DNA of 64,000 bases. It comes from Flavobacterium praedii (lineage in GTDB: Bacteria; Bacteroidota; Bacteroidia; Flavobacteriales; Flavobacteriaceae). Below are positions 33,191-43,661 of this stretch, piece after piece; positions within the stretch are counted from its first letter, which is position 1, and each line of letters starts with the position of its first letter. The notes under the pieces are model-generated. The model saw only the letters and a program-made list of their open reading frames with translations. It did no database searches and was not told the DNA's origin. Where the stretch lies: positions 3,435,001-3,499,000 of the forward strand of contig NZ_CP113948.1 of assembly GCF_026810365.1 (NCBI RefSeq), written 5' to 3'. Both the position numbers and the translations under genes were made by a program.

Positions 33191-35200
33191 ATGAAACTAG
33201 ATTCTAAAATACCTGAAGGTCACATTTCACAAAAATGGACTGATTATAAAGATCACTTAAAGTTGGTTGCTCCAAACAACCGACCAAAAATAGATATTAT
33301 CGTAGTAGGAACGGGATTGGCGGGTGCTTCAGCAGCAGCGTCTTTTGCCGAAATGGGTTATAATGTAAAAGCATTTTGTTATCAAGATTCTCCACGTCGT
33401 GCGCACTCAATCGCTGCGCAAGGAGGAATCAATGCTGCAAAAAATTATCAAAATGACGGTGATAGTACGTTCCGTTTATTTTATGATACAATCAAAGGAG
33501 GAGATTACAGAGCACGTGAAGCAAACGTTCACCGTTTAGCCGAAGTTTCTGGAAATATTATTGACCAATGTGTGGCTCAAGGTGTTCCTTTTGCTCGTGA
33601 TTACGGTGGATATTTAGATAACCGTTCTTTTGGAGGAACTCAAGTACAACGTACTTTTTATGCAGCAGGTCAAACAGGTCAACAATTGTTATTGGGAGCG
33701 TATTCCTCTTTGTCTAGACAAATTGGTTTAGGTAAAGTTGATATGTACAACCGTCACGAAATGTTAGAATTGGTAAAAGTAAACGGTAAAGCTAGAGGTA
33801 TCATTGCTCGTAACTTAATTACCGGTGAATTAGAAAGACATTCTGCTCATGCTGTAATTATTGCAACTGGAGGATATGGAAACGTTTACTTTCTTTCTAC
33901 CAATGCAATGGGATCAAATGTAACTGCTGGTTGGAAAGTGCACAAACAAGGCGCTTTGTTTGCAAATCCTTGTTACGTTCAAATTCACCCAACTTGTATT
34001 CCTGTTCACGGTACCAATCAATCTAAATTAACTTTAATGTCTGAGTCCTTAAGAAACTCTGGACGTATTTGGGTACCAAAGAAAAAAGAAGATGCTGAAG
34101 CTATTCGTGCTGGTAAAATGAAACCAACTCAAATCGCAGAAGCAGATAGAGATTATTATTTAGAAAGAAAATATCCAGCATTTGGTAACTTAGTACCTCG
34201 TGATGTGGCTTCAAGAGCAGCAAAAGAAGTTTGCGACGCAGGTCATGGTATCGAAGCTAATGATACCAATGAAGGAGTTTATTTGGATTTCTCTACAGAA
34301 ATTCAATCTAAAGGAAAACAAACGGCTTACGCCAAAGGAAATCATAATCCTTCTCAAGAAGAAATTCTTTCATTAGGAAAAAAATGGTTAGAGGAGAAAT
34401 ACGGTAACTTGTTTACAATGTACCAAAAAATCACGGATGAGAATCCTTATGAAACTCCAATGAAAATTTATCCTGCTGTTCACTATACCATGGGAGGTGT
34501 TTGGGTAGATTATAATTTACAATCAACTATTCCAGGTTGTTTCGTTGCAGGAGAAGCGAATTTCTCTGATCACGGAGCGAATCGTTTAGGAGCTTCTGCT
34601 TTGATGCAAGGATTAGCCGATGGGTATTTTGTATTGCCATACACTGTTTCAGATTATTTGGCAGATGATATTCGTACTGGAAAAATCTCTACAGATTTAC
34701 CAGAATTCGTTGAAGCTGAAAAAAATGTAAAAGATTCAATTGATAAATTCTTATCTAATAATGGAACAAAAACGGTGGATCATTTCCACAAACGTTTAGG
34801 TTTAATTATGTGGAATAAAGTAGGAATGGGTCGTAATGAAAAAGGTTTGCAAGAAGCTATTACTGAAATTGCTGCTTTAAAAGAAGAATTCTACAAAGAG
34901 GTGTACGTTCCAGGAAGTGCAGATGAATTAAATCCAGAATTGGAAAAAGCACTTCGTGTTGCCGATTTCATTGAATTAGGACAATTAATGGCTATCGACG
35001 GATTACAACGTAAAGAGTCTTGTGGAGGTCACTTCCGTGAAGAATACCAAGATGCCGAAGGAGAAACACTTCGTGATGATGAAAACTTTAAATTTGTTGG
35101 TGCTTGGGAGTACAAAGGAGATGACATCAGCAAAGAAGAGCTTCACAAAGAAGAATTGAAATATGAATTTATCAAAATAGCCGCAAGAAATTACAAATAA
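33191..35200 (+). CDS. sdhA: Succinate dehydrogenase/fumarate reductase flavoprotein subunit
   Basis: 669 residues. FAD-binding [21 protein letters not shown] at about 37-57; [16 protein letters not shown] contains the His used for covalent FAD; catalytic region with [12 protein letters not shown]; second FAD segment [19 protein letters not shown]. Oxidises succinate to fumarate in the TCA cycle. 101 bp after sdhC and 7 bp before sdhB. The long (about 670-residue) form is that of type-B enzymes. Confidence 0.97.
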   Translation: MKLDSKIPEGHISQKWTDYKDHLKLVAPNNRPKIDIIVVGTGLAGASAAASFAEMGYNVKAFCYQDSPRRAHSIAAQGGINAAKNYQNDGDSTFRLFYDTIKGGDYRAREANVHRLAEVSGNIIDQCVAQGVPFARDYGGYLDNRSFGGTQVQRTFYAAGQTGQQLLLGAYSSLSRQIGLGKVDMYNRHEMLELVKVNGKARGIIARNLITGELERHSAHAVIIATGGYGNVYFLSTNAMGSNVTAGWKVHKQGALFANPCYVQIHPTCIPVHGTNQSKLTLMSESLRNSGRIWVPKKKEDAEAIRAGKMKPTQIAEADRDYYLERKYPAFGNLVPRDVASRAAKEVCDAGHGIEANDTNEGVYLDFSTEIQSKGKQTAYAKGNHNPSQEEILSLGKKWLEEKYGNLFTMYQKITDENPYETPMKIYPAVHYTMGGVWVDYNLQSTIPGCFVAGEANFSDHGANRLGASALMQGLADGYFVLPYTVSDYLADDIRTGKISTDLPEFVEAEKNVKDSIDKFLSNNGTKTVDHFHKRLGLIMWNKVGMGRNEKGLQEAITEIAALKEEFYKEVYVPGSADELNPELEKALRVADFIELGQLMAIDGLQRKESCGGHFREEYQDAEGETLRDDENFKFVGAWEYKGDDISKEELHKEELKYEFIKIAARNYK

Positions 35201-35207
35201 AAAAATT

Positions 35208-35969
35208 ATGAGTGCAGCAAAAAATATCAATATAACCCTTAAAATTTGGCGTCAAAAAAACTCCAAAGAAAAAGGGAGCATGGAAAGTTATAAATTAGAT
35301 AATGTTTCTACTGCTAGTTCATTTTTGGAAATGTTAGACCAATTGAACGAACAATTAGTAAACGAAAGAAAAGAACCAATTGCCTTTGACCACGATTGTC
35401 GTGAAGGTATTTGCGGAATGTGTTCTTTATACATCAATGGGCGTGCTCACGGACCAGACACTGGGATCACAACTTGTCAATTGCACATGAGAATGTTCAA
35501 TGACGGTGATACTATTGTAGTGGAACCATGGAGAAGTGTTGCTTTTCCGGTGATCAAAGATTTAGTGGTAGATAGAACTGCTTTTGAAAGAATTCAACAA
35601 GCTGGTGGATTCGTTTCAGTGAATACTTCTGGAAACACAATCGATGCCAATACTATTTTAGTACCCAAAGATGATGCAGACAAAGCTTTTGAAGCGGCAG
35701 CTTGTATCGGTTGTGGTGCTTGTGTAGCTACTTGTAAAAACGGATCAGCAATGTTATTTGTTGGAGCAAAAGTTTCGCAATATGCATTATTGCCACAAGG
35801 AAAAGTAGAAGCTACAAACCGTGTATTAAACATGGTACGTCAAATGGACGAAGAAGGTTTTGGTAACTGTACCAATACCGGAGCTTGTGAAATTGAATGT
35901 CCTAAGGGAATTTCATTGGAGAATATTGCTCGTATGAATAGAGAATATTTATCAGCAAGTTTGAAATAG
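35208..35969 (+). CDS. sdhB: Succinate dehydrogenase/fumarate reductase iron-sulfur subunit
   Basis: 253 residues. N-terminal 2Fe-2S ferredoxin domain: [19 protein letters not shown] plus the later Cys in [10 protein letters not shown]-terminal clusters: [14 protein letters not shown] and [15 protein letters not shown]. Relays electrons from SdhA to the SdhC haems. Last gene of the operon, followed by a strong terminator. Confidence 0.97.
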   Translation: MSAAKNINITLKIWRQKNSKEKGSMESYKLDNVSTASSFLEMLDQLNEQLVNERKEPIAFDHDCREGICGMCSLYINGRAHGPDTGITTCQLHMRMFNDGDTIVVEPWRSVAFPVIKDLVVDRTAFERIQQAGGFVSVNTSGNTIDANTILVPKDDADKAFEAAACIGCGACVATCKNGSAMLFVGAKVSQYALLPQGKVEATNRVLNMVRQMDEEGFGNCTNTGACEIECPKGISLENIARMNREYLSASLK

Positions 35970-35990
35970 TATTTCAATATAGTTTATATC

Positions 35991-36021
35991 AAAAACGTCC
36001 CAATTATTGGGACGTTTTTTT
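35991..36021 (+). terminator. Terminator of sdhCAB
   Basis: AAAAACGTCCCAAT-TATTGGGACGTTTTTTT, 22 bp after the sdhB stop; long perfect stem with T-run. Confidence 0.92.
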
Positions 36022-36035
36022 GTTTAATAAAACCT

Positions 36036-36068
36036 TTGTGAATCTCTTTTTATCTTTGTGTATCTTTG
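36036..36068 (+). promoter_or_regulatory. Tandem -10 elements of the amidase gene
   Basis: Two overlapping-phase -10 motifs TATCTTTG at 36051-36058 and 36061-36068, within a CTTTGTG-rich stretch; TTG at 36036-36038 is 22 bp before the second. RNA from the second would start near 36073, shortly before the ATG at 36090. Confidence 0.6.
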
Positions 36069-36089
36069 TGTAACAGCAAAGTATTCAAA

Positions 36090-36854
36090 ATGAAAATCGC
36101 ACTCGTACAATCGGCATTGTCCTGGGAAAACCCAGAAAAGAATCGAAAAAAACTTGGTGAGAAAATCAATGCTATTACCGAAAGTATTGATTTAATTATA
36201 CTACCCGAAATGTTTACTTCGGGCTTCACCATGCAACCCAATATTGTTGCCGAAACGATGCAAGGAGAAACGATTATTTGGTTAAAACAGTTGGCAAAAG
36301 ACAAAAATTGTGCCATTACAGGAAGTTTGGTTATTTCTGAAAATGGTAATTTCTATAACCGATTGGTCTTTGTTTTTCCAACAGGTGAAATTCAATTTTA
36401 CAACAAAAAACACTTATTTACACTGGCAGGAGAAGATGAAGTTTATACTGCTGGTGACAAAAAATTAATTGTAGAATATAACGGATGGAAAATTTGTCCG
36501 TTAATTTGTTATGATTTACGTTTTCCTGTTTTTGCTAGAAACGTCGAAGAATATGATGTGTTGCTTTATGTTGCCAATTGGCCAAAAGTACGAATCAATG
36601 CTTGGGATGCTTTGCTAAAAGCACGTGCTATAGAAAACATGAGTTATGTCGTTGGAGTCAATAGAATTGGTGAAGATGCCAACAAATTTGAATATAATGG
36701 TCATTCCCAAGTAGTCAATTTCTTGGGAGAATATACGTTGGAACCGATAGAAACTAAAGGTGTTTTTATTGTCGAATTAAATAAAGCAGAGTTGTTATTA
36801 GCTAGAAAAAAATTTAGTTTTTTAAACGATCAAGATGCTTTTGTGTTAAAATGA
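36090..36854 (+). CDS. Nitrilase-family amidohydrolase (omega-amidase-like)
   Basis: 254 residues from the ATG at 36090 (MKIALVQSALSWENP); the upstream ATG at 36066 lies in the promoter. Catalytic triad: Glu in IILPEMFTSGF, Lys in FYNKKHLFT, Cys in CPLICYDLRFPVFARN. The MFTSGFTM and LRFP signatures match omega-amidase/YafV-type proteins that hydrolyse alpha-ketoglutaramate or similar damage metabolites. Cytosolic. The end overlaps the end of the convergent Ig-like gene by 9 bp. Confidence 0.9.
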   Translation: MKIALVQSALSWENPEKNRKKLGEKINAITESIDLIILPEMFTSGFTMQPNIVAETMQGETIIWLKQLAKDKNCAITGSLVISENGNFYNRLVFVFPTGEIQFYNKKHLFTLAGEDEVYTAGDKKLIVEYNGWKICPLICYDLRFPVFARNVEEYDVLLYVANWPKVRINAWDALLKARAIENMSYVVGVNRIGEDANKFEYNGHSQVVNFLGEYTLEPIETKGVFIVELNKAELLLARKKFSFLNDQDAFVLK

Positions 36855-38519
36855 ACTAGATTTCTTTTTTTCTTTTTCTTTTTTCTTTTTCGGTTCTGGA
36901 GTATATGGAATACTCAAATCAAATGTTTGCGTGACATCCCAATTTGTTCTTACATCTACCTCCTTCGAAAGATAGATCACTTCTTCGGCCTGTTTTTTTT
37001 CAAGATAACTTCCAGTATCCCATTGTTTATTTTTATTGTCATCATAAATCGCTCGAAGGGTATATAAAAAAGGCTCAAGAAGATTGAATTCTATTTCTGT
37101 TTTACTGTCTGTATACTCAGTTGCTTTGACTATGGTGCCTTTTTCATCCGTCAATTGAATGATAACTGGGAAACGTTTTACGTTTTTCAAACTCAAAATA
37201 AGATTCCCGTAATCAGCACGATTTCTTGTACTGGTGCTAAATGATATGGTGTCATTTGTTTTTTCAAAAAAATCAGTAACAGCACCTGGCATCATTTTCA
37301 AATTGTATTTCTGTGCTTCTTCAATTTTAAAATCAATATATAATTCTTGAGTGTATTCATCATATGCTGTTGTAAAGTTGACTGCTGCCGAATCTTTATC
37401 AATAAGTTTTATTTTGGATTTATCAAATTTCACCAATGGTGTATTGGATTCCAATGTAAATCGGTCTCTAAAATTCAATACGCCACTTTGTACTGCTTTG
37501 AGTGTCAAAGTATCGTTTTTTTGTTTTTTGATTTTAAAAGTAAAATCCTTTTTGTAATTATCTTTTACAACATTTAAGGAAAGAGAATCGACTTTCAACG
37601 GTTTAAACCAGATTTGTAAAGAGTCTTTTTTGGCTATTTTTGTTACAATTGTTGGTAATATGTCGCCTTTGCTTTTTAATGTTATTTTAGGTTTCGTTTC
37701 TTGGGTATAATTCTTGCCTTCGTAGCCCATAATTAGTCTGTTTCCAGACGCTTGGGCGGGTTTTATAGCTTTAAATGGCAAATCTTCCTTGAATAATTCC
37801 AGTTCAAAAACAGTATCATTGGGGATGGTCACAATTTGTTTGTTAAACCCAATTCGATCTGATTTAGGATTGAATTTGTTATTTTTATTGTTGTCTTTCA
37901 AAGCAATCAGGAAATATTTACCCGCTTTTAGATTCTCCAGTCGAAACGTTTTTAAACTGTCTAAAGTATTGGTAACATATCTAGGGTTTTCTTTGTAAAT
38001 AGTAGAATCATTAAATTTTTCATTAGCTTCATAAAGCATAATCGACACAAAAGAAGCAACTTCTTTATCGTAGGCATCTTTTACTTTTCCGCCCAGTGCC
38101 AATGAATCAATATAATCGCCTGTAGAAAACACATATTTGAATTGGTTGTACGGATTTCCCTCGTTATTATCAGCAATACTCTGTCCAAAATTCAAGCTAT
38201 AAGTTGTATTAGGAAGTAAGGTGTCTTTTAATGTAATAGTAAGATTCTTTGTTGGAGTTGTCGGAATGATTAAGGGTTCATTCTTCATCGGAGGCGAAAT
38301 AATCAACTGCTTGTTTAGATCTTTAAGTTTGATATTTTCATCAAAAACAAGTTTAATTTTATTGCCTTGAAATTTAATCGAATAATTTTCAGGAAAACTA
38401 GATTTCAAAGTTGGTGCAATAGTATCTTTTGCACCGCCAGTTATAGAACCCCTTTTTGCACAACTCATAAAAAAAAGCAAGAGTAAAAAAGGAATATATT
38501 TAAAAATGTTTTTGAACAT
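36846..38519 (-). CDS. Ig-like domain lipoprotein
   Basis: 557 residues from the ATG at 38519 (MFKNIFKYIPFLLLLFFMSC); lipobox FFMSC, so lipid-anchored in the cell envelope. Residues about 30-130 form the bacterial Ig-like domain (APTLKSSFPENYSIKF ... NTTYSLNFGQSIADNN) typical of a conserved Bacteroidota lipoprotein. The rest is beta-rich with YFLIALKDNNKNNKFNPKSD and TLRAIYDDNKNKQWDTGSY, two related 'D.N.N..F/W' modules. The tail after residue 540 is highly basic (KKKKEKEKKK). Function unknown; probably structural or an envelope-assembly factor. Confidence 0.85.
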   Translation of the reverse strand: MFKNIFKYIPFLLLLFFMSCAKRGSITGGAKDTIAPTLKSSFPENYSIKFQGNKIKLVFDENIKLKDLNKQLIISPPMKNEPLIIPTTPTKNLTITLKDTLLPNTTYSLNFGQSIADNNEGNPYNQFKYVFSTGDYIDSLALGGKVKDAYDKEVASFVSIMLYEANEKFNDSTIYKENPRYVTNTLDSLKTFRLENLKAGKYFLIALKDNNKNNKFNPKSDRIGFNKQIVTIPNDTVFELELFKEDLPFKAIKPAQASGNRLIMGYEGKNYTQETKPKITLKSKGDILPTIVTKIAKKDSLQIWFKPLKVDSLSLNVVKDNYKKDFTFKIKKQKNDTLTLKAVQSGVLNFRDRFTLESNTPLVKFDKSKIKLIDKDSAAVNFTTAYDEYTQELYIDFKIEEAQKYNLKMMPGAVTDFFEKTNDTISFSTSTRNRADYGNLILSLKNVKRFPVIIQLTDEKGTIVKATEYTDSKTEIEFNLLEPFLYTLRAIYDDNKNKQWDTGSYLEKKQAEEVIYLSKEVDVRTNWDVTQTFDLSIPYTPEPKKKKEKEKKKSSSF

Positions 38520-38552
38520 AATACGTCGAAATTTGATTCTACAAAATAACAA

Positions 38553-38928
38553 TTATATTTACTGTAATCGAAATATTTTGCCAATTATTAGGAGCTATTT
38601 CCTGCTGTACACTATATCTTTTTATGAGGTGAAGAAAAATCACCTCATAAAAAGGATGCCGTTTCCATCAGGGCTAGGGCTTTACGGTAAAACACCTATT
38701 TTGAAAACCAATCAGCCACAGACGAAATACTCACACTTTTTTCTTGTAAATTCGCTACAGCTACATTAGGAGTTTTGATACAATTACTAAACGATCCTAA
38801 AAATCTTTAAGGGTCTTTCTGAATACTTCGAGAATCTTTGTGAAATTATTAAACAAAAACGTTTGTCCAACATTTACGGGTCATTTCTCATGCTAATTCA
38901 TTAAATTTGCAACCAAAATCGATCTTCA
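38553..38928. other. Intergenic region holding repeat copy C and a queD -10
   Basis: 376 bp. Besides the repeat, TAAATTTG at 38902-38909 fits the -10 consensus 20 bp before queD. The stretch at 38810-38850 has CTTTGTG-like words as at 36030. No gene recognised. Confidence 0.55.
38587..38692. repeat. Flavobacterial palindromic interspersed repeat, copy C
   Basis: Same left box (GGAGCTATTTCCTGCTGTAC) and right box (GGATGCCGTTTCCATCAGGG) as copy A at 11136-11231, but a different perfect stem: TTTTTATGAGGTGA / TCACCTCATAAAAA (14 bp). Lies between the Ig-like lipoprotein gene and queD. Confidence 0.87.
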
Positions 38929-39381
38929 ATGAGCAATATTAGAATCACCAAACAATTTAATTTTGAAACCGGTCACGCTTTATACGGTTATGACGGGAAA
39001 TGTAAAAATGTTCACGGTCATAGTTACAAATTATCGGTTACAGTTATCGGTAAACCAATTACGGATCGGAATAATGTAAAGTATGGAATGGTCATTGATT
39101 TTTCGGATCTAAAAAAAATTGTCAAAGAAGAAATAGTCGATCAATTTGATCACGCTACCGTTTTCAATGAGACAACTCCTCATATCGAATTGGCAAACGA
39201 ATTAAAAAATCGCGGACATCATGTAATATTGGTAGACTATCAACCCACAAGCGAAAACATGGTAGTCGATTTTTCTCAAAGAATTATTCGAAGATTACCT
39301 AAAAATATTCAATTATTTTCTTTGAAATTACAAGAAACCGAATCGTCATTTGCCGAGTGGTTTGCCAGCGACAATCAATAA
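38929..39381 (+). CDS. queD: 6-carboxytetrahydropterin synthase (6-pyruvoyltetrahydropterin synthase family)
   Basis: 150 residues. Zinc-binding His in FETGHALYGYDGKCKNVHGHSYKL, with catalytic Cys in the same segment (GKCKNVHGH). Glu/His/Asp residues follow in DQFDHATVFNE and LKLQETESSFAEWF. Converts dihydroneopterin triphosphate to 6-carboxytetrahydropterin on the way to queuosine. The GKC-KNVHGH arrangement is that of QueD rather than of animal PTPS. Next gene begins 16 bp later; other queuosine genes are not in the window. Confidence 0.9.
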   Translation: MSNIRITKQFNFETGHALYGYDGKCKNVHGHSYKLSVTVIGKPITDRNNVKYGMVIDFSDLKKIVKEEIVDQFDHATVFNETTPHIELANELKNRGHHVILVDYQPTSENMVVDFSQRIIRRLPKNIQLFSLKLQETESSFAEWFASDNQ

Positions 39382-39397
39382 TATACACTTCATTTTC

Positions 39398-40150
39398 ATG
39401 CAATTATCAAACCATAAAAAAATCTATTTCGCTTCCGATCAACATTTTGGAGCGCCAACTCCTGAACTTAGTTTTCCTAGAGAACAAAAGTTTGTAGCTT
39501 GGCTCGATGAAGTCAAACAGGATGCCGAAGCTATTTTTCTTTTAGGTGATTTATTTGATTTTTGGTTCGAGTATAAAACCGTTGTTCCCAAAGGCTTTGT
39601 TCGAATTTTAGGAAAATTGGCCGAAATTCGTGACAGCGGTATTCCTATTTATTTCTTTGTAGGCAACCACGATTTATGGATGTCCGATTATTTTGAAACA
39701 GAATTGAATATTCCTGTTTACCACGACAATCAAGAATATATTTTTGGAAATAAAACTTTTCTAATAGGGCATGGCGATGGAAAAGGACCAGGTGATATGG
39801 GATACAAACGCATGAAAAAAGTATTTACCAATCCCTTTTCAAAATGGCTTTTTAGATGGCTACACCCCGATATTGGAGTAAAATTGGCACAATACCTTTC
39901 AGTAAAAAACAAACTTATTTCTGGAGCTGAAGATGTTAAATTTTTAGGTGAAGAAAACGAATGGCTGATGCTTTATGCCAAACGAAAATTGGAAACAAAG
40001 CATTATAACTATTTTGTTTTTGGCCACCGTCACTTACCAATGATTAAATCAGTAGGCGAAAATTCTGAATACGTTAATCTTGGGGATTGGATCAGTTATT
40101 TTACCTACGGAGTTTTTGATGGAGAAACATTTGAGGTCAAAAAGTATTAA
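39398..40150 (+). CDS. lpxH: UDP-2,3-diacylglucosamine diphosphatase (LpxH-type)
   Basis: 250 residues from the ATG at 39398 (MQLSNHKKIYFASDQHFG); a longer frame from 39350 overlaps queD and is unlikely. Calcineurin-like metallophosphatase: FASDQHFGAP, LLGDLFDFWFEY, FVGNHDLWMSD, GHGDGKGPGD, FGHRHLP. Fourth step of lipid A synthesis: UDP-2,3-diacylglucosamine to lipid X + UMP at the inner membrane. Stop codon adjoins that of the convergent MFS gene. Confidence 0.9.
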   Translation: MQLSNHKKIYFASDQHFGAPTPELSFPREQKFVAWLDEVKQDAEAIFLLGDLFDFWFEYKTVVPKGFVRILGKLAEIRDSGIPIYFFVGNHDLWMSDYFETELNIPVYHDNQEYIFGNKTFLIGHGDGKGPGDMGYKRMKKVFTNPFSKWLFRWLHPDIGVKLAQYLSVKNKLISGAEDVKFLGEENEWLMLYAKRKLETKHYNYFVFGHRHLPMIKSVGENSEYVNLGDWISYFTYGVFDGETFEVKKY

Positions 40151-41419
40151 TTACTCTTGTTTTTCATGGTCTTCCAGATCTTTTGTTAAATCTAAGTTTC
40201 TAAATTCGGGAGAAATAAATCCAGTAAATAATACAATAATTAATGTCATAGTTCCGCCAAAAACGACTGCTGTTACTGTTCCCATTAATTTGGCTGTCAA
40301 TCCACTCTCAAAAGCACCCAATTCATTCGATGACCCTACGAAAATCGAGTTTACTGACGCTACACGCCCTCGCATGTGATCTGGAGTTTTGAGTTGCAAA
40401 ATGGTTTGACGAATCACCATTGATATTCCATCTACAATCCCACTAAAGAATAATGCCAAAAGCGAAATCCAAAAGATTGTTGAAAGTCCGAAAATAATAA
40501 TACAAACACCAAAAAGGAAAATAGCCGTTAGTAATTTCATTCCTGCATTTTTGTTCACAGGAACATAGGCTGTAAAAAACATAGTCAAAATGGCGCCAAC
40601 CGCTGGTGCTGCTCTCAAGAAACCAAATCCTTCTGGTCCTACTTTTAAAATATCTAAAGCAAAAATAGGGAGTAGAGCAACTGCACCTCCAAACAAAACA
40701 GCAGCCATATCGAGTGTCAAAGCACTCAAAATGGTTTTGTTGTTATACACAAATTTAACTCCCTCAATCAAACTGTCCATTACAGGTTCTCCAATTTTTG
40801 GATTTAAAATAGGTTTTTTTTCAATTTGTGTTAGAAGAAGCGAAGCAAATACAGAGCATCCAAGAACGGTGCTCAAAGACCAATGAACCCCAATTAAATG
40901 AATAGAAAAGCCCGCAACGGCAGGTCCTACGACAGAACCAACTTGCCAAACCGAACTACTCCAAGTTGCAGCATTCGAGTATGCTTTTTTAGGAACGATC
41001 AATGCCAATAGCGAAAAAACGGTTGGTCCCAAAAAGGAACGAACAATTCCTCCTAAGAATACCAAGAAGTAAATGGTGTATAATACAATTGGGGTAGATA
41101 ATCCTGTATTTACTATTGGCCAAGTGATTAAAAATAATCCTAAACTGATAACAGAGAAACCCAAAATGCACTTGAGTAAAAGTCCTTTTTTTTCATTTTG
41201 ATCGACAAAGTGACCAGCAAATAATGAAACTGCGATAGCAGGAATAATCTCCATTAATCCAATAATTCCAAGGGATAAAGCACTTTTCGTCATTCTATAT
41301 ACTTCCCATTCAATAATGATAAACTGCATGGACCAAGCAAATACCATGGCGAAACGAATTAATAAAAAAGTATTAAATTCTTTATATCTCAAGGCTGCGT
41401 AAGGGTCGTTTTTTTTCAT
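40151..41419 (-). CDS. MFS transporter (probable efflux type)
   Basis: 422 residues with about 12 hydrophobic segments. N-terminal MKKNDPYAALRYKEFNTFLLIRF and the loop AGHFVDQNEKKGLLLK match the DHA3/enterobactin-exporter-like group of the major facilitator superfamily. LRAAPAVGAILTMFF and DHMRGRVASVNSIFVGSSNELG are group signatures. Exports a small compound by proton antiport; substrate unknown. Same strand as recJ, 6 bp downstream, so co-transcribed. Confidence 0.87.
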   Translation of the reverse strand: MKKNDPYAALRYKEFNTFLLIRFAMVFAWSMQFIIIEWEVYRMTKSALSLGIIGLMEIIPAIAVSLFAGHFVDQNEKKGLLLKCILGFSVISLGLFLITWPIVNTGLSTPIVLYTIYFLVFLGGIVRSFLGPTVFSLLALIVPKKAYSNAATWSSSVWQVGSVVGPAVAGFSIHLIGVHWSLSTVLGCSVFASLLLTQIEKKPILNPKIGEPVMDSLIEGVKFVYNNKTILSALTLDMAAVLFGGAVALLPIFALDILKVGPEGFGFLRAAPAVGAILTMFFTAYVPVNKNAGMKLLTAIFLFGVCIIIFGLSTIFWISLLALFFSGIVDGISMVIRQTILQLKTPDHMRGRVASVNSIFVGSSNELGAFESGLTAKLMGTVTAVVFGGTMTLIIVLFTGFISPEFRNLDLTKDLEDHEKQE

Positions 41420-41425
41420 TTTAAA

Positions 41426-43114
41426 TTATTTAATATCTTTTAATCGTAATTGAATGCTCACTTTGTCTTTCCATTCATTTTCATCGATGCAATATACGGC
41501 TTCAAATTCTTTTTGGTTGTCAGTAATTTCTTTTTTATTTCCTAGTCCAAAACCTATAGCTGTTAAGCCTTCGGAGTTGTTTTGTTTGACGAATAGTTTT
41601 AAATGCTCCTCATCAGAACCCAAAGTTTTAGCATAGCCAGTATCTTTTATTTTTTTGGTTAAAAAAACAGGAGTCATATTCAATGGACCAAATGGTTCGA
41701 ATTGTTTTAAAATCCGAATTAATTTAGGAGAGATATCACCAAAACTAATTTCGGCATCAATAGCTATTTCCGGCGTTAATTGATCGGGCTGAATGGTTTT
41801 TTGTACTATTTTCTCAAATGCATTTTTAAAATTTTGGTAATTCTCTGCTTTCAAAGTCATTCCTGCAGCGTACATGTGTCCTCCAAATTGCTCTAAATGT
41901 TCGGAACAGGCTTCGAGAGCATTATACACATCAAAGCCTTTTACGGATCGTGCTGAAGCGGCATATTTGTCACCACTTTTTGTAAAAACTAGAGTGGGAC
42001 GGTAGTAGGTTTCTATCAATCGCGAAGCTACAATCCCGATTACTCCTTTGTGCCAATCTTCTTGAAAAACGACTGATGTAAAGTTTTTTTCTTCTTGATT
42101 TTCGGTTATTTGCAATAGTGCTTCTTTGGTGATTTGCTTGTCTAAATCTTTTCGATCCGAATTGTATTGCTCAATTTCGGAGGCAAATTGTTGTGCTTGT
42201 TCAAAATTGAATTCAGTCAATAATTCAACTGCATGGTTGCCGTGTTTTATTCGCCCTGCGGCATTGATTCTTGGAGCAATTATAAATACAACATCTGTTA
42301 TATCGAGTGTTTTCTTTTTTACTTGATGTACTAATGCCTTGATTCCAGGTCTTGGTTCTGCATTAATAACTTGAAGTCCAAAATAGGCCAAAACCCGATT
42401 CTCTCCGGTCATTGGGACAATATCTGCGGCAATTGCTGTAGCCACCAAGTCAAGGTACAATACGAGGTCTTCAATAGTTTGATCCCGGTTTGTTCCTAAG
42501 GCTTGAATGAGTTTGAATCCTACTCCGCATCCGCATAGCTCATCATAAGGATAATGACAATCTTCTCTTTTTGGATCCAAAACTGCAACTGCTTCTGGCA
42601 GTGTTTCTCCTGGTCTGTGGTGATCACAAATTATGAAATCGATGTTTCGTTCTTTTGCGTAAGCGACATGATCGATTGATTTTATACCACAATCCAGCGC
42701 TATAATTAGTGAAAAACCATTATCGTCTGCAAAGTCAATTCCTTTATACGAGATGCCATATCCTTCGGCATAGCGATCTGGAATATAGGTAGCAACGTTT
42801 GGGTAAAAGGTTCTTAAATAGGAAGAAACAAGTGACACCGCAGTGGTTCCATCGACATCATAATCGCCAAAAACGAGTATGTTTTCTTGATTTGCAATCG
42901 CTTTTTCAATGCGTTCGACGGCTTTATCCATGTCTTTCATCAAGAAAGGATCATGCAAATCATCTAAACTTGGTCTAAAAAAAAGACGAGCTTGCTCAAA
43001 TGTTTCAATACCTCTTTGTATTAATAAAGCAGCAACAAATTTTTCAACATTCAACGCTTGGGCTAGATGCTCTATTTTTTCTTCAGTAGGTTTTGGCTTT
43101 AAAGTCCAACGCAT
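41426..43114 (-). CDS. recJ: Single-stranded-DNA-specific 5'-3' exonuclease
   Basis: 562 residues, normal RecJ length. DHH-family motifs: VFGDYDVDGTTAVSLV, ALDCGIKSIDH, CDHHRPGETLP, DLVATAIAADIVPM, and DHHA1 motif GVIGIVASRLIE with FGGHMYAAGMTL. Degrades single-stranded DNA 5' to 3' in recombination and mismatch repair. Complements the AddAB-like pair elsewhere in the window. Divergent from hipB. Confidence 0.96.
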   Translation of the reverse strand: MRWTLKPKPTEEKIEHLAQALNVEKFVAALLIQRGIETFEQARLFFRPSLDDLHDPFLMKDMDKAVERIEKAIANQENILVFGDYDVDGTTAVSLVSSYLRTFYPNVATYIPDRYAEGYGISYKGIDFADDNGFSLIIALDCGIKSIDHVAYAKERNIDFIICDHHRPGETLPEAVAVLDPKREDCHYPYDELCGCGVGFKLIQALGTNRDQTIEDLVLYLDLVATAIAADIVPMTGENRVLAYFGLQVINAEPRPGIKALVHQVKKKTLDITDVVFIIAPRINAAGRIKHGNHAVELLTEFNFEQAQQFASEIEQYNSDRKDLDKQITKEALLQITENQEEKNFTSVVFQEDWHKGVIGIVASRLIETYYRPTLVFTKSGDKYAASARSVKGFDVYNALEACSEHLEQFGGHMYAAGMTLKAENYQNFKNAFEKIVQKTIQPDQLTPEIAIDAEISFGDISPKLIRILKQFEPFGPLNMTPVFLTKKIKDTGYAKTLGSDEEHLKLFVKQNNSEGLTAIGFGLGNKKEITDNQKEFEAVYCIDENEWKDKVSIQLRLKDIK

Positions 43115-43262
43115 TTTTTATGAAAATTTGATAGGTTAGGTGTAATAAAGAGATGTACTCCAGTAAGAATCTTTGGAATACGAATTTAAAATTTTTAAAT
43201 TAAAACAGGGGCAAAATAGTTTTTTAATTTGTGGATAATAATGTTTAAAAATAAAAAGAAAA

Positions 43263-43279
43263 TTGTATTTTTGATACAA
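43263..43279 (+). promoter_or_regulatory. Candidate HipB operator over the hipBA -10
   Basis: Inverted repeat TTGTAT-TTTTG-ATACAA (43263-43279). It overlaps TATTTTTG (43266-43273), a match to the TAnnTTTG -10, so a dimer bound here would block the promoter: classical toxin-antitoxin autoregulation. About 30 bp before hipB. Confidence 0.65.
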
Positions 43280-43311
43280 ATAAGCGTCGTTATAGTTTAA
43301 TTTATGATATA

Positions 43312-43659
43312 ATGGAACAAAAAAGTTACTATAAAAACTGGTATGCATTGACAGATAATGCAATTGTGGAGACCCTTTGCAAAAGCATAAAACAAATGCG
43401 TTTGAATAAAAACATTTCGCAGGAAGAACTTTCGGAAAAATCGGGTGTTAATAGAATTACCATAAGCAGAATGGAAACAGGAAAAGCAATCAATTTAATG
43501 ACTTTGATACAGTTGCTGCGTGCTTTAGAAAAATTAGAATTATTAAATTACTTGAATGAAGAACCCGAAATAAGCCCGATAATGGTTATGGAAGCTCAAA
43601 GAAAGCTTCGTAAAAAAGCTTCGCCTACTTCAAGAAATTCGGATCCTAACTCCTATTAA
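43312..43659 (+). CDS. HipB-like antitoxin (XRE-family HTH)
   Basis: 115 residues. Helix-turn-helix at about 22-80: IKQMRLNKNISQEELSEKSGVNRITISRMETGKAINLMTLIQLLRAL. C-terminal tail basic and disordered (RKLRKKASPTSRNSDPNSY). In HipBA systems this protein binds the operator and masks the HipA kinase. Two bases separate its stop from hipA. An inverted repeat lies over its own -10. Confidence 0.9.
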   Translation: MEQKSYYKNWYALTDNAIVETLCKSIKQMRLNKNISQEELSEKSGVNRITISRMETGKAINLMTLIQLLRALEKLELLNYLNEEPEISPIMVMEAQRKLRKKASPTSRNSDPNSY

Positions 43660-43661
43660 TT